Source: Ischnura elegans
Taxonomy: Eukaryota; Arthropoda; Insecta; Odonata; Coenagrionidae
DNA: 64,000 bases
NCBI RefSeq assembly: GCF_921293095.1
Contig: NC_060246.1
Span: 12,232,001 to 12,296,000, forward strand
Reading direction: 5' to 3'
Shown: positions 55,701-62,741 of the stretch, piece by piece
How positions within the stretch are numbered: the first letter of the stretch is position 1
Layout of the letters: every line of letters starts with the position of its first letter
Program-made: the position numbers and the translations under genes
Notes under the pieces: model-generated
What the model was told of the DNA's origin: nothing
Seen by the model: the letters and a program-made list of their open reading frames with translations, nothing else
Database searches by the model: none

Positions 55701-55947
55701 AAATTGAGATCCGTGGATTTTATAAGAATAAAATTCAACATCAATAAAGCAGGCAAACAGATACTCAAGAATGAATTAATTCTAACAGCAGCGAACGTCG
55801 ATATCGATACTTACAAATATCTTCAACTTTAGGGGCATTTTCAGCAAATTTTTTCTTCTCCGCTTTCGACAACTTTGATGAAGAATTGCCATTCTGCTTG
55901 GTCTTTTTATTTTTGCTGACTACTTCCCACTGCCCAGGTGAAGACAT
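31690..55947 (-). CDS. TMEM214: TMEM214 homologue, complete, 13 exons
   Basis: ER membrane protein; the vertebrate protein has been linked to ER-stress-induced apoptosis through procaspase-4 anchoring, a role not shown for insects. Segments, from 5': 55947-55815, 52534-52362, 52271-51992, 49058-48870, 46613-46497, 44978-44746, 44211-44100, 38449-38283, 36668-36536, 34646-34550, 34337-34190, 32934-32783, 31798-31690. They give 680 codons plus stop, against 689 in human, with every phase consistent. It starts MSSPGQWEVVSKNKKTK (human has GRWEVVKK), followed by a Lys/Glu-rich low-complexity stretch (residues 60-100) and the LAWLRDFAAFISTKL block. It also has PPICLAILEAIGQAGFSDIT and a hydrophobic segment near residues 484-505. 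All junctions are GT-AG except one GC-AG (after 36536). It is convergent with the V-ATPase gene. Confidence 0.95.
31823..32182. repeat. degenerate pogo-like repeat with CTTCGTATTATC motifs
   Basis: TACAGTAGATCC at the left and CTAGAGTTTACTGTA at the right resemble decayed pogo-type ends, and CTTCGTATTATC/ATAATC recurs at 32055-32170. It lies in the last TMEM214 intron, next to the Penelope fragment. Confidence 0.45.
32188..32740 (+). pseudogene. Penelope-like element fragment (RT C-terminus and start of GIY-YIG)
   Basis: The plus-strand frame reads FKIYRKETTTDHVIPSDSHH and MLNRTLNIPLSAENLAMEIK. After stops and a frame change comes GGIYRLKCSDCETCYLGQTG RSF near 32640-32710, the start of a GIY-YIG domain. 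The nuclease is cut off. It is intronic within TMEM214, antisense to the gene. Confidence 0.85.
32783..32934 (-). CDS. TMEM214: TMEM214 exon 12
   Basis: Acceptor CCTTTCATTTTCAG, donor GTGAGT. It reads IDTQVPGFRDKCGEYISHGW and SWKALDQCCDFGAICFQWAK. A Penelope fragment ends within about 50 bp of its donor. Confidence 0.9.
33640..34115. repeat. possible Tigger-like relic
   Basis: TTATAATGGACTTTTACTGTA at the right edge (ending near 34112) looks like a pogo/Tigger terminus. Frames on both strands (33639-33947 minus; 33807-34043 plus) are open but show no DDE or CENP-B motif. The left limit is not visible. Confidence 0.35.
34190..34337 (-). CDS. TMEM214: TMEM214 exon 11
   Basis: Acceptor TATATTTACAG, donor GTTTGT. 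It reads WLEEYGPIYYKSVAEVVGPF and on to ELYPVIMNW; the phase is 0 at the donor. Confidence 0.9.
34550..34646 (-). CDS. TMEM214: TMEM214 exon 10
   Basis: Acceptor TTTCTCTTTGCAG, donor GTGAGT. It reads (D)SSVGHLASDVGALPTIESAI and AQVRHFYLLAYE, equivalent to SSGFLPASQQACAKLYSYSL in human. Confidence 0.9.
35010..36438. mobile_element. hAT-like non-autonomous element, 1.43 kb, carrying a fold-back core
   Basis: The ends TAGGGACATGCAAAAG (35010-35025) and the complement of TAGCGACATGCAAAAG (36423-36438) match at 15 of 16 positions. The flanking 8-mers AATATGAG (35002-35009) and AGTATGAG (36439-36446) match at 7 of 8, consistent with hAT. The centre (35556-35989) is a large imperfect inverted repeat. 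No transposase is readable. It lies inside the GC-AG intron of TMEM214. Confidence 0.75.
35556..35989. repeat. large imperfect inverted repeat (fold-back)
   Basis: Successive blocks pair across the centre: CCATGATATCCAGAGGGATG with 35965-35989, GGCCTGAATTTCACGG with 35935-35956, GCCGGCAAAAAGTC with 35908-35925, and GTAGCACTGTGTGTATTTCA with 35860-35883. The arms are about 130 bp and the spacer about 170 bp. Confidence 0.8.
36536..36668 (-). CDS. TMEM214: TMEM214 exon 9 with transmembrane segment; GC donor
   Basis: Acceptor TTTTTTTTTCAG. It reads EFLEKAKSAPKAKGFPFIKG, then the hydrophobic SFFCILGIIGLIAYDV and RKHGGNFK. The only donor that keeps the frame with exon 10 is AAAG|GCAAGC, a GC donor; a GT a few bases downstream would bring a stop in the next exon. 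Confidence 0.9.
36709..36930. repeat. Tigger-like terminal fragment with triplicated terminal motif
   Basis: TACAGTAAAACCTCTATGTA begins a pogo-type end, and the motif ACCTCTATATAGTGAACCTC recurs twice more up to 36860. The opposite end is not found, so only one end is supported. Confidence 0.5.
36931..38282 (-). other. rest of TMEM214 intron between exons 8 and 9
   Basis: AT-rich sequence. The segment 36931-37700 could be the interior of the Tigger-like element starting at 36709, but no transposase motif is seen. Nothing else is recognisable. Confidence 0.5.
38283..38449 (-). CDS. TMEM214: TMEM214 exon 8
   Basis: Acceptor TTCTTTTTTTAG, donor GTAAGT. It continues HI-CNSPLKSTLGGSSLCRCL to DLEESSQLIN, 55 codons in phase. 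The intron in front of it (38450-44099) is the most crowded with repeats. Confidence 0.88.
38535..38617. repeat. partial copy of the TACCGTAT-ended MITE
   Basis: AATATAGTCCCCCCCTTTAC, then the inverted GGGGACTATATTCAGACATA and TACGGTA at 38617, match the element at 24663-24816. The left tip is missing. Confidence 0.65.
39537..40509 (+). mobile_element. Tigger/pogo-like element with transposase N-terminal fragment
   Basis: The ends CAGTGGAACTCCGATC and GATCAACGTTCCACTG are flanked by TA (39535-39536; 40510-40511). A plus-strand frame at about 40075-40200 reads MGLPKKQVRTLIDGLKIIVD, then EEKNPG, a stop, and NIAKRLGLSAST, resembling the CENP-B-type helix-turn-helix at the start of Tigger transposases. 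The DDE domain is absent, so it is an internally deleted copy. Confidence 0.8.
40750..41298 (+). pseudogene. Penelope-like element C-terminal part with GIY-YIG endonuclease
   Basis: From 40831 the frame reads CNRPRCKTCKILSP, then TNIIYLLQCNFCPAFYIGLC and TPLNLRINNHRA, the Cys-rich GIY-YIG region of Penelope-like elements, and ends at 41298 after 155 codons. Upstream, ITYKRPPNLSTIFKATRP is in a different frame, so at least one indel separates it from RT. The sequence is unusually C-rich compared with the intron around it. Its last ~65 bp are the first part of the first 464-bp repeat unit that follows. Confidence 0.85.
41455..41527 (+). tRNA. tRNA-like sequence (anticodon position GGC), copy 1
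   Basis: It can fold as a cloverleaf: anticodon arm CCTGG-CCGGCAA-CCAGG, T arm CTGGG-TTCGAGT-CCCAG, and an acceptor stem with one mismatch. The A box TAGCGCAACTGG (41462-41473) and B box GGTTCGAGTCC (41506-41516) fit the pol III consensus, and a T5 run follows at 41530-41534. Position 33 is C rather than U and the D stem has a mismatch, so it is probably a tRNA-derived (SINE-type) unit, not a working tRNA-Ala. Confidence 0.55.
41919..41991 (+). tRNA. tRNA-like sequence, copy 2
   Basis: Identical to the sequence 464 bp upstream, including both pol III boxes and the T run after it. Confidence 0.55.
42383..42455 (+). tRNA. tRNA-like sequence, copy 3
   Basis: Identical to the two upstream copies, including both pol III boxes and the T run after it. 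Confidence 0.55.
42608..42633. repeat. (AT)n microsatellite
   Basis: An uninterrupted AT dinucleotide run sits exactly between the end of the third 464-bp unit and the 3' side of the reverse-strand LINE. It may be that LINE's simple-repeat tail. Confidence 0.9.
42634..43720 (-). pseudogene. 5'-truncated non-LTR retrotransposon (LINE), RT C-terminal half
   Basis: A 339-codon open frame (42674-43693) with VGVPQGSILGPILFLIYIND and the catalytic YADDT, continuing to the LINE C-terminal region (GPRELGLRIYNKLPAHLKSI) and a stop. The RT fingers and the endonuclease are missing, so the copy is 5'-truncated. The frame has no internal stop, suggesting a young insertion. The clade (Jockey/CR1/RTE type) cannot be fixed by eye. 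Confidence 0.9.
44100..44211 (-). CDS. TMEM214: TMEM214 exon 7
   Basis: Acceptor ACTCTTTTCAG, donor GTGAGT. It reads LLDGLIQCLTLESSCFSVWQ then YLPQSVVLLQHI, corresponding to SLTECLTVDPLSASVWRQLY...LLLEHL in human. Its own frame is short (37 codons). Confidence 0.9.
44746..44978 (-). CDS. TMEM214: TMEM214 exon 6
   Basis: Acceptor TGTTAATTTCAG, donor GTAATA. It reads GSQNTTQHLSLASFSLVIGR and a Leu-rich segment ending LQSTPKFLHTE, 77 codons, closing in phase 0. Confidence 0.9.
45155..45420. repeat. diverged copy of the hAT-type MITE at 9235-9490
   Basis: CAGTGGCAATAATGTAGCCA at the left and CTCGCTACGCCACTG at the right. The interior shares ATTTTTCAATATTTTGTTTT with the other copy. No 8-bp duplication is evident. 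Confidence 0.7.
45885..45985. repeat. possible pogo-like terminal fragment
   Basis: ACAGTGAAACCTGCATTAAG resembles a pogo/Tigger left end. The following 90 bp read like its interior, and no right end is visible. Confidence 0.3.
46497..46613 (-). CDS. TMEM214: TMEM214 exon 5
   Basis: Acceptor ACCTTTTCAG, donor GTGAGT. It reads VWSEVMCPLIEMRHYSKWIV and TYLGKLTDAH, aligning with VWLGIMLPVLG...AITYLDRLL of human. Confidence 0.92.
46614..47670 (-). other. TMEM214 intron between exons 4 and 5, 5' side
   Basis: AT-rich intron sequence with no feature I can support, up to the LINE remnant that begins near 47680. Confidence 0.6.
47680..48190 (-). repeat. LINE 3' end (minus strand) with 3' UTR and (A/T)n tract
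   Basis: The minus-strand frame ending at 47801 reads CRTDRCGNSFFPRTIKDFNK C, a typical C-terminal end of non-LTR RT proteins (SFFPRTI-D-N). Downstream on that strand come a homopolymer run (47752-47776) and GGCTGGTGTCCTAACACCCC, then a GTAGATGTAGAT tail near 47680. The same 3' UTR is found at 20860-20945. The coding part is short and broken. Confidence 0.6.
48191..48869 (-). other. TMEM214 intron, remainder
   Basis: Intron sequence between the LINE remnant and exon 4. Nothing recognisable. Confidence 0.55.
48870..49058 (-). CDS. TMEM214: TMEM214 exon 4
   Basis: Acceptor TATACCTTTCAG, donor GTATCT. It reads GHSAIGQRIILQIHINISPQ and RPPICLAILEAIGQAGFSDI, matching the human RPAKCLTIMWALGQAGF segment. 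Confidence 0.94.
49059..49960 (-). other. TMEM214 intron between exons 3 and 4, part
   Basis: AT-rich intron without recognisable features up to the inverted-repeat element at 49961. Confidence 0.6.
49961..51630. mobile_element. 1.67-kb DNA element with perfect 30-bp terminal inverted repeats
   Basis: The first 30 bp (49961-49990, beginning TACCGTATAAGCGTGTGTAA) and the last 30 bp (51601-51630) are exact inverted copies. The terminal TACCGTAT matches the small MITEs at 24663 and 38535. The interior is GC-richer, contains a 26-bp perfect hairpin (50083-50138) and only short frames. No transposase can be recognised, so the superfamily is left open. Confidence 0.85.
50083..50138. repeat. perfect hairpin, 26-bp stem and 4-nt loop
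   Basis: CAGTTATCAAAATTTCCTCT and on to 50108 is repeated in exact inverted form at 50113-50138 with the spacer ACTA. An RNA from either strand would form a continuous 26-bp stem. Confidence 0.9.
51992..52271 (-). CDS. TMEM214: TMEM214 exon 3
   Basis: Acceptor TTTCTTATACCAG, donor GTAACT, 93 codons plus one base. It contains LDEGQLLAFISEAQSCYSEV and PLAWLRDFAAFISTKLG, equivalent to the WLKDLASYLNYKL block of human TMEM214. The intron between exons 2 and 3 is only 90 bp. Confidence 0.94.
52362..52534 (-). CDS. TMEM214: TMEM214 exon 2
   Basis: Acceptor TTTTCTATGCAG. The split Leu codon gives EDI-LPLAQVKSLYTAEV, then a charged tract of Lys, Pro and Glu. The donor GTTGTT is weak. Intron sequence in front of the exon happens to read as a hydrophobic leader, which is not part of the protein. 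Confidence 0.92.
52535..55814 (-). other. TMEM214 intron 1
   Basis: Long first intron. It holds the perfect palindrome at 53220-53306 and, at 54850-55560, slightly GC-richer sequence with broken frames that may be an old retrotransposon remnant I cannot classify. No other feature is supported. Confidence 0.55.
53220..53306. repeat. 43-bp perfect palindrome with 1-nt centre
   Basis: Positions 53220-53262 and 53264-53306 are exact reverse complements around the single base 53263. A direct partial copy of the inner arm (GCAATGCAAGTGGCCTTG) follows at 53315-53332. Confidence 0.97.
55815..55947 (-). CDS. TMEM214: TMEM214 exon 1
   Basis: ATG at 55945-55947 opens MSSPGQWEVVSKNKKTKQNG and continues Lys-rich to APKVEDI plus one base; the donor is GTAAGT. 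The WEVV motif near the N-terminus is shared with vertebrate TMEM214 and supports this start. Confidence 0.93.
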
Positions 55948-57504
55948 TCTGAAATATCTCCTAATTCTACAACCCTCAGCTTCCCCACCACTTTAAATGC
56001 CACGATTACAGACTGACAACGTTCAAAGCGTACAAAACGGAAAACATGGCATGAAAAAGACGACAATCGCCGAGAACCGCGAAAACTACTCTATTTTTAT
56101 TTACCTAAAGACCTCCTTTATTTGGAAGGAGAGGAACTCTATTACGGAGGCAATCGAGGCAATCTTCGAAGCATTTAGCATTGACGCTCATTTGCATTTG
56201 TAACATTGTGAGATTGAAGTTCATCCACTCTACAATGCAAAGCCGTGTGGATGAAAGCTTCGACAACATCAATTGAATGGAGTTGATGGTTCATAATCAC
56301 TTGCATTTTTTCTTTTAAATTCAAGAGAGCTGTACATGGTGGCAATAAACCATCCTTAATATCCACTACAATATTCCCTTCGCAGTTTTCGGTGATACGG
56401 GCATTATCGCTAGGATGCCGTCATTTAATATCACAAAGAAATTTCGCTATATGATATTACTACTTTACTGAATAGATGGATGGAAATACTGTCGTATGGG
56501 AATTTTTTTTCTCGGTTCGAAATAATACATGCAAATTATTTTGGCTAAAGAGATATGTTTTGCAATATTAGGACCAGTATATAGGGAATTTCTCCTGATT
56601 TCTGAAACAGCTGATTTCAACAGGAGCGATTAAATTTGTTATCATCACGTCAAAATAATAATTTCGCGGACGACAAATTTTATACTCATTGTCAGATGGG
56701 AAAATTTCCTTCTAACTACAAATCTTTGACCTGTGTCAACTAAAAATTACATAACGTGTGAAATATTTCATCCATACGTATATCTCCCCTGGGAGTCATG
56801 TTTTTTTGTAGTTGGTAGCAATGCATAACGTGTGCAAAAGACTGACTTCACTGAAATTGCCGTCACGGTATGACCGTAAGCAGAAATCAGAAATGTCTGA
56901 TTGAATAGAATGCCAGGGAAATGATATTTATCGAATCTGAGTGTCATGAAGAAATAGATAGACTGGAATATTTTTACATTTGAAGCACCTTATGTGGGAA
57001 GCAATAGAAGTTATCTTTCAGCTGTTCCGTTAATGGTAAGTTTTAGCCCTCTCTTCATTGTTTACCTTTTAAGAAAACAGTATTTCGATTTATTACGTAC
57101 TATTAGCTCCACATATATTTCTAGAAATAGTTGAAACGGTTTAAGCAAAATAGCGACAAGGCAGGAGATGGCAAAGGTGTCACATGATATCCTTGATATC
57201 CTATAATGCGAGGAAATTCCTTTTGCGATGCTTCAATGAACTAATTAGCTGATTTACGACGGTTTGAATGTCGTGAATAGATATAATTAGTTTTCAAAAC
57301 ATCAAAAATCAAAATATATTTGCCTGTATGTGTGGGGTCGTTTAAAGTAGGTTTTAATGTGTTTTTCTCGGCTATCCGAAACTTAAAGGCAACCTTTGAT
57401 GCCCTGCTGAAATTAGCGCAATACTCAAACTGGTTTTAATGGACCGCCGAGGCAAGTCTTAAACCTTTTATGGATCTTTAAACCTTTATTTTCTTAATTT
57501 TTGT
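55948..57504. promoter_or_regulatory. region upstream of TMEM214, presumed promoter/5' UTR area
   Basis: TMEM214 starts leftward at 55947 and a candidate plus-strand exon begins at 57505, so this ~1.5 kb may be a head-to-head promoter region. It contains the reverse-strand candidate coding piece at 56172-56420. No core promoter motif can be identified with confidence. Confidence 0.35.
56172..56420 (-). CDS. unrecognised short coding candidate
   Basis: The minus-strand frame from about 56413 to the stop at 56172-56174 reads ...ITENCEGNIVVDIKDGLLPP, then NLKEKMQVIMNHQLHSIDVV and EAFIHTALHCRVDE, ending ANERQC. The composition looks protein-like, with few low-complexity stretches, but I recognise no family. 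A stop lies just upstream and the first ATG in frame would leave only about 41 codons; a splice acceptor-like CATCCTAG near 56413 could make it a terminal exon. It is 225 bp upstream of the TMEM214 start on the same strand, so it could also be 5' UTR sequence that is open by chance. Confidence 0.35.
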
Positions 57505-57757
57505 TTCGTAGGGGAGTGGTCATTTGGCCTGACATGGCCAACTCGGACGTAGTTGCTCACGAACAGAGTGCGAAGGTGCCCCAAGACCATGGGAAACCCG
57601 CGGAAGTGGCCCGGCAACTATTTAATCTTCATCCTCTTCTTAGAGCTCCTCCTGACATTGGAGATATACACCTTTGCACGCATTCTGAAAGTGTAGAGGA
57701 AGCTGAAGAGAACAGCTCGACTTCCACTGGACGACAAAGTGTTGCATTTGCTACCAG
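57505..57757 (+). CDS. candidate first coding exon of an unrecognised gene
   Basis: The acceptor-like TTTTTGTTTCGTAG is followed by GGGAGTGG and, at 57533, an ATG in good context (TGACATGG). The frame reads MANSDVVAHEQSAKVPQDHG, then VARQLFNLHPLLRAPPDIGD and ends near SVAFATR at AG|GTATGG. Codon use and GC content are higher than in the surrounding sequence, which supports coding. It has a Ser/Glu-rich C-terminal stretch (SESVEEAEENSSTST). I do not recognise the protein, and no continuing exon can be supported before the copia insertion. Confidence 0.45.
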
Positions 57758-58378
57758 GTATGGAAACGTGTAGCCCAGTAGTGTTATCCATGTCCTTTTG
57801 ATTTCATGAAATTGAAGTACTGTTTCTTGTATGGGAACGCCTGCCAGTTCACCTTCGTGAAAATGTACGTTCCACAACTCGAACTAGAAGAGATAATACC
57901 ATAGGTCTAGCTATTAGCTTAATTTATAAAGTGCCCTTTAGGTTTTCCTTATAATTTTCCTTATTCCTGCTATTTATGTCAATCAGTTCCTCTTTGTATG
58001 TAATAATCCAGCCTGTAAAATAGGTTAAAATCTAGGAGATAGTAAGTCCATTTATACTAGTAGTAAGTCACTGGTTAGCATTTAATTCTGTAAATATGAG
58101 ATTATTTTGATCAGCATAAGGTATTTTATAGATCTGAAAGCGTTGTTTTCAGTTTCTGCTTTTCATTTTCATGCTGGTAATACTTTTAAATTAGCAGTGA
58201 TATTTTGCTACAAATGGAAATAATTACAATAAAATTCCTTCAGGTTTCCCTTTGAGTTTTCAATAGTAGATTCAGCCTTTAACTGTCATTGTTGGAATGG
58301 TTACATGCAATGAGCATGGCAGAAGGGAAAGTGTTGCCATTGATCACTGCCATGAGTAAGTTTAGATCCTAACAGAGA

Positions 58379-58438
58379 TTTCACTCAATTATTTAATTGT
58401 ATATCAGTTTTCACTCAATTATTTAATTGTATTTCAGT
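58379..58438. repeat. 30-bp tandem duplication containing an acceptor-like TTTCAG
   Basis: TTTCACTCAATTATTTAATT and the next ~10 bases occur twice in a row with one substitution (TATATCAG versus TATTTCAG). Confidence 0.85.
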
Positions 58439-58479
58439 CGCCTTTACGCAGACAAGTAAATCACTGTATATATGGTACC

Positions 58480-58634
58480 TGATAGTTTTGAGGTACAAAG
58501 GTTCAGAGAAATAAGAAAGCCGTGCATTCCAGTCGGACAACAATACCCAGACTGCCCGATGCACACGTATCGAACCTTTTTATTTATGTTGGAAACTTCC
58601 AAACAAACAGATAGAATTGCATACATTCCAACAC
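58480..58634 (-). repeat. copia 3' LTR
   Basis: Begins TGATAGTTTTGAGGTACAAA and ends CATTCCAACA. Nearly identical to the copy at 62742-62895. Confidence 0.95.
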
Positions 58635-58859
58635 TCCAACTCAATTCTAGCAATGTCCAAAAAACGAAAAAAAACAAGCATTCAAATGTGGAAACACACA
58701 TTACATAAATTCTTTTAAATGTATATACAAGAACATAAATATCTTTCTTTCTGAAGAATAAGAAAAAGAACAATAAATATAAACAATTTAAACGAGGTCT
58801 AATTTAAACTATTTGCTTCACACCCAAACCAGTGCGATGATTGAGAAAAGATTCACCAA

Positions 58860-60264
58860 CTAGTCCTTTAGTTAATATGTCTGCCTTCTGTTGAGCAGTT
58901 GGTATATATTTTACTGAGAGAATTTTCTTCTCAACTAAGTCTCTCACAAAATGATACTTAACATTCATATGTTTAAGTCTTTTGTGTTCCCATTTTGTTT
59001 AACAGGCAATACATGAACTATTATCCTCATAGATAGTAGTTGGGTCCTCTACTCTTACACCCAAATCATCAAGAAGATACTTCAACCCCAAAAATTCTGT
59101 ACATGCCATTGCAAGAGCTACATACTCTGCCTCAGTGGTAGAAATGGCTACAGTGGTTTGTTTACGAGTGGCCCAGCTTATAGTTGCTCCAAACACCTGG
59201 AACAAATAGCTGGATGTAGACTTGGAGTCTGTAGTGTCTCCGGCCCAATCTGAGTCTGCATATCCTACTAATATTGGTGTGGAACTTCGTTCAAAAACAA
59301 GGCCATAGTCAATGGTTCCTTTTAAGTAACGTAGGATTCGCTTAAGTCCCACCCATTGGGCCTCTGTAGCTGTAGTTGGATACCTGCTAAACATATTGAC
59401 ACAAGCACTAAGATCCGACCGTGTGGTGTACATCAAATACATAAGACATCCTACAAGCTCTCTGTATGGCTTCTCATTAATGATACAGGAACCTTCCTAA
59501 GTTGTTACAGGTCTGGCTTCGATTGGAAACTTGATTGGATGACAATCTTCCATGCCAAATCGCTGCAGCAGATTGTTGATATATGACTGCTGGCTGAGGA
59601 TGATTCTGTCACTGTACCTGTCAATCTTTATATTTAGAAAACATCTCAAAGGACCTAGATCAGTCATTTTAAATTCATTCTTGAGTTTCTCTTTGACAGT
59701 TTGAAGATCCCCAAGAAGACTAGCTGCAACAATAATATCATCAACATAACATAAAACATATATTACTCTATTAACATTACCTTTAATATACAAACACCGA
59801 TCATGTTGAGACTGAGTGAAGCCCAGTTGTTTTATGAAGGAATCAAACTTCTTGTTCCATTCTCGTGGAGCTTATTTGAGACCATATAGGCTTTTTTTAA
59901 GTTTGCAGACTAGTTTTTCATTGCCTTCAGTATAACCTTCGGGTTGTTTCATATAAATATCTTCACTGAGGTTCCCATGAAGAAATGCATTCTTGACATC
60001 CAGTTGCTCTGCATGAAGTCCATCTTGATTGCATTTTGCTAGCAGGATTCGTAAAGATACAAGGCTTGCTACTGGTGAATAAGTTTCTTCATAATCATAC
60101 CCCTTGCGCTGAGCACATCCTTTCGCAACAAGACGAGCCTTGTAGCGATCAACATCCCCATTTTCATTCCGCTTTACTTTGAAAACCCACTTGCAATCAA
60201 TTGCTCTCCTTCCAGGGGGTAGTGGAGTTAAATACCAAGTTTCATTTTCATTAAGAGCCTTCAT
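58860..60264 (-). pseudogene. copia reverse transcriptase and RNase H, three in-frame stops
   Basis: RT begins LNENETWYLTPLPPGRRAID and contains QLDVKNAFLHGNL and YVDDIIVAA (59715-59745). RNase H has VGYADSDWAGDTTDSKSTSS and STTEAEYVALAMA (59080-59265). The frame is continuous from 60264 to about 58820 but broken by stops at 59872-59874, near 59497 and near 58999. The residues at the stops suggest single-base changes. Confidence 0.9.
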
Positions 60265-60576
60265 TTCTTCATTAACTGCATTGTACTACTTGTCTTGATC
60301 CTCTCTCCCTTTGATACTCGAGAAATTCTCAGGTACATTATCAAGAAATGCTTCAGCACTCATAGCGCAAACTATTCCATATCCTGTATCATAATCTTCT
60401 AGATAAGCAGGTCTTTTCCTTTCTCTGACTGACCTTCTGACTTGATCATCTACTTCCCATTCTCCACCTAAATTCTTGTCTCCACCTGAATTCTGCTCTC
60501 CACCTGAATTTTGAACTCTCTCTGCTGGGTAGTACTCTTCATTTTCACCTTGATTTCCTTGATTTTCTTTCCAGTA

Positions 60577-61281
60577 TCATAATTCCCTCTTAGCTTGGAA
60601 CTTCTTTTCATCAAAAATTACATCTCTTCCTCTGACTATCTTTTTTAGTTCTGGATCCCAAAGTCTGTACCCATTAGTGCAGTACCCTACAAAAATGTAC
60701 TTCTTACATCTGGATTCTAGCTTACTCGTCATTAATTGTTTAGGAGTATGCAAGTAGGCTGTACATCCAAAAATTTTTAATTTATTTATATCTGGTTGTT
60801 TTCCATACCAGAAGTGAGCTGGAACTTCCTTTTCCAGAGCTTTTGTGGGTGTCCTGTTGATTAAATAAACAGCAGTAAGTACTACTTCCGTCCACAAAGC
60901 TTTTGATAAACCAGAGCTGTGTATCAAACATCTTGCTTTTTCAAGCATTGTACGATTCATTCGTTCTGCCACCCCATTTTGCTGTGGCGTGTATGGTATT
61001 GTGAACTCAAATTGTATACCTCGTTCTTCAAAGTAGACTTTAATTTCATTGGTTACATACTCCCTGGCATTATCACACCTGAAACGACTTAACTTTTTAC
61101 TAAAATGAGATGTTGCCATTTTCTCATAAATCTTCAGATAATGAAAGGCTTCTGACTTTGTTTTCAAGAAATACACAACAGTAAAATGGGTATAATCATC
61201 CACAAGTGTCATTATATACTTCATCCCATCATATGACATTGGAGATACTGGTCCAACCAGATCACTATGCACAAGTTCCAA
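60577..61281 (-). pseudogene. copia integrase catalytic core
   Basis: An open frame of 234 codons with the DDE residues in LELVHSDLVGP, FRCDNAREYV and QNGVAERMNRT, followed by KALEKEVPAHFWYGKQPDIN and FVGYCTNGYRLWDP. It ends at a stop; the following stretch to RT is also interrupted. Confidence 0.9.
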
Positions 61282-62083
61282 TGGACGTTTTGCTCTTGAG
61301 TCTTCGGTGCAGGTGTGGTAGTTTTGTTTGTTTTCCAGTCACGCAATGCTCGCATATACTCTTGAACTTATCTTCTTTAATTCCATCCACCAGTGTGGTT
61401 AATTTCTTTAAACCATCTTTGGAAATGTGTCCTAGTCTTTGGTGCCATAAATGTTCTGCTTCCATTGAAAGACAAGCTGTGTGTGCTCTCCGAAAAATAA
61501 TTTTGTATAATTTTCCACAGCGCCTGGCAACTGCTAATGTTCAACCACCTTTCAAAATTTTTCCTATTCCATCTGCAAACAGCACACCATAACCATGAGA
61601 ATCCAATTTTTGAACTGATAGGAGATTCATCTCAAGATCAGGTACCCTTAACACGTTTGCAATGTGTAACTCAACCCATTTTCCGTAATTAAAAATAACA
61701 CCATCAATATCCCCTTTTTCTTTGGCAGTCATCAGCTGTCCAGTTTTAGCGACTTTAATGTAGATGGGTATCTTCAATGGAGTAACATTGCTGAGAGGAG
61801 TTAGTTCCCCAACTAAATGCTCAGTAGCTGCAGAGTCTAAAGTAAAACTTATTTCACCTTCAGACTGTGAGCTTGTTCCCATAGCAGTTGATTCCTCCTC
61901 CATTGTCATCTTCTTGTCTTCTATCACCGCATGTGCTGCAAAGCTGATTACGTAGTCGTCTGCTGAAGATTCTTCATCGTTGCTGGCTGCAAGAGCGTGC
62001 CCACTTTTATTTTTAGCCTTCCAGCATTCAGCCCTTAAATGACCTGGTTTACCACAGTTGTGACAGATTATATCAATATACAA
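61265..62083 (-). pseudogene. copia zinc knuckle, protease and pre-integrase region
   Basis: CHNCGKPGHLRAEC (62035-62075) is a CCHC knuckle. EISFTLDSAATEHLVG (near 61820-61860) holds the protease Asp (D-S-A). HLWHQRLGHISKDGLKKL with CEHCVTGKQ (61340-61460) is the HHCC pre-integrase domain. An in-frame TGA near 61539 and a frameshift near 61300 interrupt it. Confidence 0.88.
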
Positions 62084-62520
62084 ATTATATCCGGCTCACT
62101 CACATTGGCGCCCGTTGACTTCAGTTGACGAATTAGTCGATCGAAATGAAGAAAATTATTTTCTAGATTTTCCTTCTTCGGGTTATGTTGACAAGCCGGA
62201 GATAAAAGCTGTCTTCTAATTTGTTGCTGAGTTGCTAAACCTTTCCTTTCAAATGTGTCTTTCAGCTCCTTCCATACGCTGTATGCTGATATTTTTCCTT
62301 TTGCGTACTCCAAATGACTGTTCGCAAGCTTCAGAATTATTAGTGCTTTGCATCTTTTGTCTCGACTCCGCAATTTAGCGTTCGCTTCTTCTCGAGCTGT
62401 ACGTTCCGACGCTGATTCATTTAGGAGCGGTCCTGGGTAAACTGGTTCTTCCTCGGTGAGAGTTAAGAGATCTAATTCATCCAATAACGTTTTTCTTTAC
62501 AAAATTTCCAGTCGTCGTAT
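62068..62520 (-). pseudogene. copia gag, frameshifted and internally deleted
   Basis: The frame at 62068-62484 reads TLLDELDLLTL, then KRCKALIILKLANSHLEYAK and SVWKELKDTFERKGL, the copia-type gag core. Upstream of ~62500 the expected continuation (VPLFNGKEYDDWKF) is in another frame. At 62068-62090 gag jumps to the zinc knuckle at a short direct repeat GATATAAT-TGT, so the intervening gag segment has been lost. Confidence 0.85.
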
Positions 62521-62741
62521 TCTTTCCCGTTGAACAAGGGAACTTTGAATCTGTCGTCTTGATATTCAGCGTAAATTTTTCCGACAGAATTTCAATGTTA
62601 ACTATTGCAGAACGTCGTTGTTAAATGTATCTCAAATATGATGATTATGATTCTAATTGAAGCTTAATGACTGGGTGCCCATGCTCCACGAGAATGGAAC
62701 AAGAAGTTTGATTCCTTCATAAAACAACTGGGCCCATAACC

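Noticed and set aside
58281-58364. Second exon of the 57505 candidate gene, between TTCAG and GTAAGT
   Set aside because: In the phase required after the donor at 57757 it reads a stop codon immediately.
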